This document shows positions 57,096 to 64,000 of a DNA stretch of 64,000 nucleotides, piece by piece (positions within the stretch are counted from its first letter, which is position 1; every line of letters begins with the position of its first letter). The notes beneath the pieces were generated by a model, which was given only the letters and a program-made list of their open reading frames with translations, was not told the DNA's origin and made no database searches. The DNA is taken from NCBI GenBank assembly GCA_039096225.1, contig JBBPEB010000014.1, positions 558,001 through 622,000 on the forward strand, given 5' to 3'. The DNA comes from Blastocystis sp. Blastoise (taxonomy: Eukaryota > Sar > Bigyra > Opalinata > Blastocystidae). The position numbers and the translations under genes are program-made.

Positions 57096-57778
57096 TTATA
57101 ATATATATTCATCTAAACCAAAAACTTCGATTTCTTCTACTTGGAAATAAACACAACTTTGATTTTTAGTTATGGAAGAAAATTGAATTTGATCATAATG
57201 AGTATCATAAGCATGATTCGATTCAATTGAAATCCAACCACCTTGTTGCTTATTACATTTATCATCAATAAATAAATCAAAACCATCTCCAAAAACAGGA
57301 CCACAACGTTGATGATTGTATATAGCATATTTTGGAGATTTACAAAGACTTTTCACAGGACACATCTGATCATTTATTGCTAATAAATATATGAACGCTT
57401 CTTTATCTTCAACAAACTGCCTTACTATATATATGATTTCATATAGATTAATAAATAGTTAAAAAAATAAACAAATAAATGTAAAATAAATAAATAAATA
57501 CGTTGATGAGGAGGAGTTATCCAAGATTTTGATGTATATCCTCCAAAAATAACAGAGTCAGATCCAATCTTACATTTGATAATAGTGACAGTCTCACCTC
57601 TCTGATCACACTTTTTGTGAAAACAATTTGCAGAAAAACCATCTTGAGTCCCTCTGTAAAGTAAGTCCCATTTTTTATCTTCACCTAACCAATTGAGGAT
57701 TACCGAACAACTATTCATGTTTAACAAAACAGAATCAGGAAAGTAATCAACCATCATGTCATTCGACAGATAAACCAT
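57096..57778 (-). CDS. TLDc-domain protein
   Basis: Exon 1 (57778-57502) and exon 2 (57424-57096) join in phase to 201 residues. The TLDc signature is clear: WDLLYRGTQDGFSANCFHKK, GETVTIIKCKIG, FGGYTSKSW, and, after the intron, a segment equivalent to AFLFSL (KEAFIYLLAIND), then GPVFGDGFDLFI and a C-terminal VEEIEVFGLDE, corresponding to the family ending xEVWGL or xEVFGV. TLDc proteins of the OXR1/NCOA7/TBC1D24 type act in oxidative-stress protection and bind V-ATPase; in many protists and fungi they occur as numerous stand-alone copies (family knowledge). The ATG at 57778 is preferred to an earlier alternative codon. Confidence 0.88.
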
Positions 57779-58839
57779 TCTAACCCATAAAAATAAAACA
57801 TATCTAGATTTGTAAATTGAAAAAAACCAAAAAGACTGTGTATAAACTGTATAATTCACTGAAATACAAAATATTTCCCATGAAATCACTAAAATTTTAA
57901 AACCTGCTTAACTTTTTAAATACTTATTTAGTATTTATTATGTGTTTTTCTTTAGTAAAATGATATCTATTGATGAACATGATGAATAATAGACACAATT
58001 TATTAATTCATAGAAAAATATAAGCTTTTGTTTATCTATTGTGATTACGTTTTTTATTCAATTGCCACTTTTACAAGTAAGAATGCATCGTTGTTAGATC
58101 TATAGGATCAGAAAATATTACTTAAGATTTATTTTTCATTTGGTTTTCATATATATTTGATTTTCTTTGTATTGTATACTTTTTATCATCTCAAAATAAT
58201 GGTTATAAACACCTTAGCAAGCAATGATTACTAAATAATTCATATTGATAATTCTTTGTATCGATTATTTTCAATACTTTGAAATTCTTACGATTCATGC
58301 TTGTATAATATTATTAAGCATGAATTATGTAGGTTTTACTATCAAACAAATAAAATAGAGATCTGTTTTTTAAAAATAAATAGTTTAATGATTAGTATAT
58401 TATTTATAAAACTGACTAACAACTGAACTAATATATATGAAATCATTAGGTAATAAACAAGAAATAATAAATGAAATGAATTTCAATGATAATTGTTTAA
58501 TTGATTCTAAATAAGGAATTCGGACTTCTATCACGGTAAAACAAGTTTCTGATGACTTATTTCTTTTAAATTATTGAGAATGAAATCTTTTTTTAAATGA
58601 AAAGTGGTATTTGTCTGTAACTCTTATCATAACACGAAATATCTTATATATTTAAACCAAGCACTATTATGTTATATATATACATATACTCTCTCAATTG
58701 TACTTGATAAATGAACTCTTAAAAATGAAGTATTAATATTTCTTTTTCAGATCAATTCTGACTTTCTGAATTGGTTTTGGCGGTTTTTTCACCACTTTGA
58801 AGAATCGTTCAATTATCGTTAGCTATTACAAATATATGA
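57779..58839. other. Divergent intergenic region
   Basis: This is AT-rich unique DNA between the TLDc gene and the long right-hand gene. No gene is seen. Confidence 0.5.
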
Positions 58840-60851
58840 ATGAAACGCGTTCAACAAGATAGTTGTGATATATTTGAAGAAATAGAACAACAAAAGAGGA
58901 AATTTCTGAGTAGTCATTCGAATAGTATGGATGCAAATAACATATATTGTCGTGATCCAAATTGTAAATTGACTCATTCATTTACTTTTGATGATATCTC
59001 TTTTGAAATCAATACTCAATTTATGAATTGTCCTTTTTATATGAATACTATGATTTTTATGTTAAAGAAGATATGCGAAACTGTATATAGATAAGTATTT
59101 TAATAAAAAACAATATTATATATAGGAAACAATTTCAAAACAAGTATCGATTTTTCAATATCTCAAATTTATGTTGTCTTCTTCATATATGAAACTATTC
59201 TACGTCACTCAAGAAATAAAGAGTATGTATTTATGTATATAAAAGAAACATAGTTTTTAGAAACATCTGTTTTCTCTTCAAAATTAATTCTATATTCACT
59301 TGATTTATTAACGACAGATGATTTATTTCAAGATTCTTCTGAATTATCTATTCAAGTATATATAGTCTATAGAACATCGAGTCTTATTATTCTATAGACA
59401 TTTCTATCTAATCTTGTAAAGAATTCAAAAAATGATGATCATCTGTATATATTTAATAATTGTCTATATATACTATGATATGTATACAATTTATTCTATA
59501 GTGATATTCTCATGCTCTTTGATCGAATTATTCGACATTATCTTTCAATTACTACAACGGATACTGTATATTATTATTTTTAATTCTCTTATTAGTTTCA
59601 TTCATTTGTTTTTCTAATATATGTGTATATAGATACTCAAAAAATTATTATCTATACTAATATATTTACTGAATCCTTCTCAATCAAATGATATTGTTTC
59701 TAATAAAATATATATTGGAATACAAAATGTATTTTAATTGATTTTATTCTATGAATCTGTTTTATTCTATATGTTGTATCACTAGCATTTCAACAATTGT
59801 CAATCTGAAAGTCTATATACTTTATTATCCTCATTACTTCCTATCTACTGTTCTATACAACTAGATTGTATATAATGATCATTAACAATACTTGATAGTT
59901 ATTATATATATATATAGCTCAATATACTTCATTATATAAACAAATGTTATCTTCTTTTCTTCCTCTCTTTTCTTCTTCTCAAAAAGAATCATTTTGTATA
60001 TATTTTGTTTTCTTGTTCATTTATAAATAATTTCTATTAAAAATATGTATACATTCCTTTATATATATATATATATATAGATTCTTTACTTTTTTCGTTA
60101 TCTACTTCTAAACAAAATATTCCTATTAATTCTACTGATATAAATCTAAATTCAACATTTCTACTTACTTGTGATTATCTATTTACTTATCCAGAAATAG
60201 CTATTAATTTTATAGAATTTTATTCTTTATTTATATATGATTCATTATTTATAACACAGTATAAGTCAGAATCTCCAATTTATACAAACGTTATTTTACC
60301 ATCATTAAAACTACTCACACATGTATATTAATATTCTATGTAAACTACTATATATTTATATATATAGATATATGAACCTTATGAATATAAACTTTATTTA
60401 TATACATATATTATTAAATGTGAAAGTATGCATATATATATATTAATTTTATATATAACTTTTATATAATAGGTATGACTGAATATGTGAAGAAACCAAA
60501 GAATAATTTACATATAATTTTAATGTTATTCATGGATTTATTAGACATATATCCCCGTGATTATCAAGAGGTTTTATTTGATATATTAAAGTCATTAAGA
60601 TATACAGAGAGTGCTTCACAAGTATTTTATTATTCTTTTTTATTCTATAAAAATATATATTATAATTGGTAATTATATATATATATATATTAATTACTTT
60701 ATATAGGTGCAACCATTCTTAGATAAATATCGAGATATAGTACAAAAGTGTAAAAAGGATATTAAAGAGGATGAGAGAGAGATACATAATGATGAAGAAC
60801 AATATACTAAGATGACGACAGTATGATAAGTATTCTTCTTTACATTCTATA

Positions 60852-60887
<36 letters not shown>

Positions 60888-62729
60888 AAAACACACTTTT
60901 AACAATATTATGTTATAATATATATATATCTATATTTCAAAATATAGATAGAATCTTTATATTATAATTGGACTCAAACATTGAAAGTTCCACGGGAAAT
61001 TATTAAATGGCAAGTATTTCCTTCAGAATGGTATAAAAACATGTTTATGAAAGATTTACTAGTATATATATGAATATGTATATTATACTTATTCTAATCA
61101 TATTAAATATAATAAATATAATAAATATAATAAATATAATAAATATAATAAATATAATAAATATAATAAATATAATAAATATAATAAATAAATATAATAA
61201 ATATAATAAATATAATAAATATAATAAATATAATAAATATAATAAATATAATAAATATAATACTATTCATTATATAAATGTTAATAATAAAATTTATATA
61301 CTATTAATAATTATCTATTTATTTTTTTCTAAATAACATATATATATAGTTAGACACAAAATATGCTGATTTTGAACTATTTCTCTATCAAAATGGATAT
61401 ATTTCAAGACCTAAACATCTGACCTATATACAAGGTATATATTATTAATATACTCATTTTTTCTATATCTCTATTTATTGATCAGAAATGGAGAAACTGA
61501 ATACTCACTTAGAAAATATTGATAATCACGATTATTCTGATGAATATGGTATATGTCTATACTATATATAATAATTCATATTCTTTTATAGCTATACTTC
61601 AATGTATTAAGGATATTAAACAAAAACGAAAAGATGTAATTATTTATTTGTTTTTTAATCATTATATATTTATATATATGTTTATAGATCTATTCAAATT
61701 ACTTTTTATCCATATCAAAACAAATAAAAGAACATAATAATACTTTTGTATATATATATATAACAAATCAATTCTATTAATATTATTTGTATACAGTATA
61801 TATCGTTTCTAACAAAATGTTTGTCTACTTTATGTTTTTATCCATCTATTTATCTTTTTCAAAATGATTCTCACGGTAATATCGACGCACCTCCTTCCTT
61901 GCCTGTAGAAACAACTATATTATCTCAAAATATATCCACAACACAAATCAATCATCAAAACTATACATATAATTTTACATATATCTATAAATATATATAT
62001 CGACAAGATTTTTTAGAGTTATATACATATATTAGAGAATTACTATTATTATGTCCAGTTTCTATTCAAGAAGAACTAGATAATCAAATGAACAATATCC
62101 GCGGGGATCTGAAAGAATGGAAAGACAATATTCAATCTATTATTAACTTGGGAAATAATGTATTTATATTATTTATTATTATTTATTATTATATATAGAT
62201 ATTTATGATATCTCTTCTTTCTTCTTATCTTCATACTACTCAAACAAGTATATATATATATATATAATTAACATTTATATAGTATCAAATAATTATATTA
62301 CTGAAGTATCCAATCTCTTTATCAGCTCTATTCCGTTTCTCTCACCATATCTATATATCTATCTTGTATATATATTATATATAGTTATATCTATTTATTA
62401 GTGTATATATCATTTATATATATATACATATAACCTTGATCATTATCAATTATATATGAATTATAATTCTAGTATAATTGCTTGACTCTTCCATTTTGTC
62501 TTATTCCTTCTATTATTGATTCTCTTGATACTAATACAGATATTCATGGAAATACATGCTTATTCATATCAAATATAAAGAATGAATCTCTCAACTTCGT
62601 TTATAATAGTATATATATATATATTTGTATACTTTATATACATATTAATCATGCATATTTATTTGTTTATAGCTATATCTATTCCCTCAAATTCTTTTTC
62701 AATTTACTCATTTCTTATCTCTGTTCTCG

Positions 62730-62764
<35 letters not shown>

Positions 62765-64000
62765 TTTTTTAATTTTTCTTAAAATAACTTTCATTACAGA
62801 TACATATCCCGTTCTTCTTTTGCAACCTTATTCATGGTTATTTTCTTCATCGCAGAGTATTTCTATTGGTTTCTCACGATTTTTATTTTACTCCTTTTTA
62901 CTTGTTTCTAAACATGAGTCGAAATCATTATATTATTGGAATATAGATCATTATATAAATATATATGGATATATATTTATAAATCAACTACAAACATCTT
63001 TTGTATCTCTTTGTCAATTTTGTGGTATATTGATATCATTTATTATATTATTATTGATTATATTATTTTATTTATATTATTTTTATTATTAATATATAAT
63101 ATCTATTTCTTTATTATTTCTGTAGCTCAGTACATATCATTACTCATAATAAGCTCATCATACAAATCAAGTATATATATAATATCATTATATAATACTC
63201 TATATATTTATTTAGTTATTGATTCTATAAGTCATTTTATTTGTAAACTTATAACAGATTATATATATACAACACAGTCTCCAGCAAAAATTAATAATTT
63301 TCAATATTTCTCCAATTTATTTTATTCATTGTTTCTTATTACATATAATTATCTATTATATTATGAACCCTATATAACAAATTCATTATCTTCTTCTTCA
63401 ATAGACGTCTCTATATCTTTACAACAATTTCCATCAATTTCCCATGATTATGAAGAATTATTAAATACATACTTGTGTTCTTCATCATTTGAAAATATAG
63501 ATTCTTTTCTTATAGCACATCCACTGTCATCTTCTTCTTCATCTTCTTCATCTTCTTCTCATTCCATATTACAATCTCTACATACTCTATATATTTCTTT
63601 CTTTTCAACGCTTTTCTCATCGTTTCCTTATTTTTCAGACATATCAATAAAATCTCTTCCCTCTTCATATATAAAACTCATTATATATATTTCACAATAT
63701 CAGTATTTATCGTCAAATATCACTTCTTCATTCTATCTACCTCTTTATCTATATTTATCTTCTTCATTACCATTATCATTATCAGATAATAAGAATACAT
63801 ATAAACCTATGAATAACGATAACATAAATAATAATATTAATAACGATATTCCAGAGTCTAATACAATATCTAATCAAATAGATAATTCATCTAATAATCA
63901 TAATAATAGTATACATAATGATTGTATAGAACTAATAGATTCATTCAGTCATGATTTGTTATATTCTATTTCTCATTCAGAATCAATATCTTCTATTAAT
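58840..64000 (+). CDS. Long unrecognised multi-exon gene, 3' end outside the window
   Basis: This gene has at least a dozen small exons separated by TA-rich introns. The start is ATG at 58840 (MKRVQQDSCDIFEEIEQQKR). Exon 1 to about 59077 includes a CxxxxxC pair (IYCRDPNCKLTH). Further exons are 59126-59211 (SKQVSIFQYLKFMLSSSYMK), 59319-59356, about 59399-59450, 59502-59567 (DILMLFDRIIRHYLSITTTD), 59632-59730, about 60080-60320 (ending VILPSLKLLTH), 60474-60619 (MLFMDLLDIYPRDYQEVLFD), 60707-60824, 60951-61062 (VPREIIKWQVFPSEWYKNMF), 61349-61434, then less certain ones, with a long Ser-rich exon from about 63240 to the window end. Leu-rich helical repeats suggest a large alpha-solenoid scaffold or E3-ligase-like protein, but I cannot assign a family. 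Several borders are tentative. Confidence 0.55.
61090..61262. repeat. (AATATAATA)n 9-bp tandem repeat within an intron
   Basis: About 19 near-perfect AATATAATA units with one phase slip near 61189. The array lies in an intron of the right-hand gene and reads as Ile/Asn or Asn/Lys/Tyr strings. Confidence 0.9.

Noticed and set aside
61090-61262. Possible CRISPR-like regular array
   Set aside because: It is a 9-bp tandem repeat without spacers, in a eukaryotic intron.

Overview
The window is nuclear DNA of an AT-rich, intron-dense eukaryote, probably a unicellular protist or early-branching fungus. TAA, TAG and TGA all end apparent genes, so the standard code fits and ciliate-type recoding does not. 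Most genes are cut into small exons by short GT..AG introns, many of them little more than GT(AT)nAG. Intergenic DNA is dominated by (TA)n, (TTA)n, (AAAT)n and similar simple repeats. I cannot name the organism. A single AP2/ERF-like domain fused to long Asn/Ser runs recalls alveolates and other AP2-bearing protists, while a pogo-like and a tnp2/CACTA-like transposase are also common in fungi.

Host genes, left to right: an unrecognised Ser/Asn-rich protein (1-3171, minus, cut by the window start); a Nudix CoA-diphosphatase-like enzyme (4452-5739, plus); a holo-ACP synthase (6047-6433, minus); a possible small gene (26750-26973, minus); an unrecognised multi-exon gene (27174-29371, plus); a 96-residue protein (29588-30130, minus); an AP2-domain/poly-Asn regulator (30245-34511, minus); fimbrin/plastin (35927-39358, plus, 12 exons); SAP18 (39910-40305, plus); xylose isomerase (first part 41329-41419, remainder 55291-56708, plus); a TLDc protein (57096-57778, minus); and a long unrecognised multi-exon gene running off the right edge (from 58840, plus).

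About half of the window is three large transposons whose ends can be read to the base. (1) A pogo/Tc1-mariner-like element (6444-25904, TA duplication, 154-bp inverted repeats) sits 10 bp upstream of the holo-ACP synthase ATG. (2) A 17,390-bp element (8125-25514, AAT duplication, 14-bp inverted repeats followed by iterons every 30 bp) is inserted in codon-perfect fashion after the fourth codon of that pogo transposase. It has no recognisable transposase, but carries two opposed polypurine/polypyrimidine tracts of more than 2 kb, two tRNA-like sequences and divergent exon-like remnants. (3) A 13,868-bp CACTA-type element (41420-55287, GTC duplication) encodes an apparently intact tnp2-like transposase and a second protein. 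It lies inside the coding sequence of the xylose isomerase gene. Removing the element and one GTC copy gives a continuous 438-residue xylose isomerase with every expected catalytic and metal-binding motif.

The central message is a nested, probably recent transposon landscape that has interrupted a metabolic gene, displaced the upstream region of a second gene, and includes a large non-coding element type that I do not recognise.
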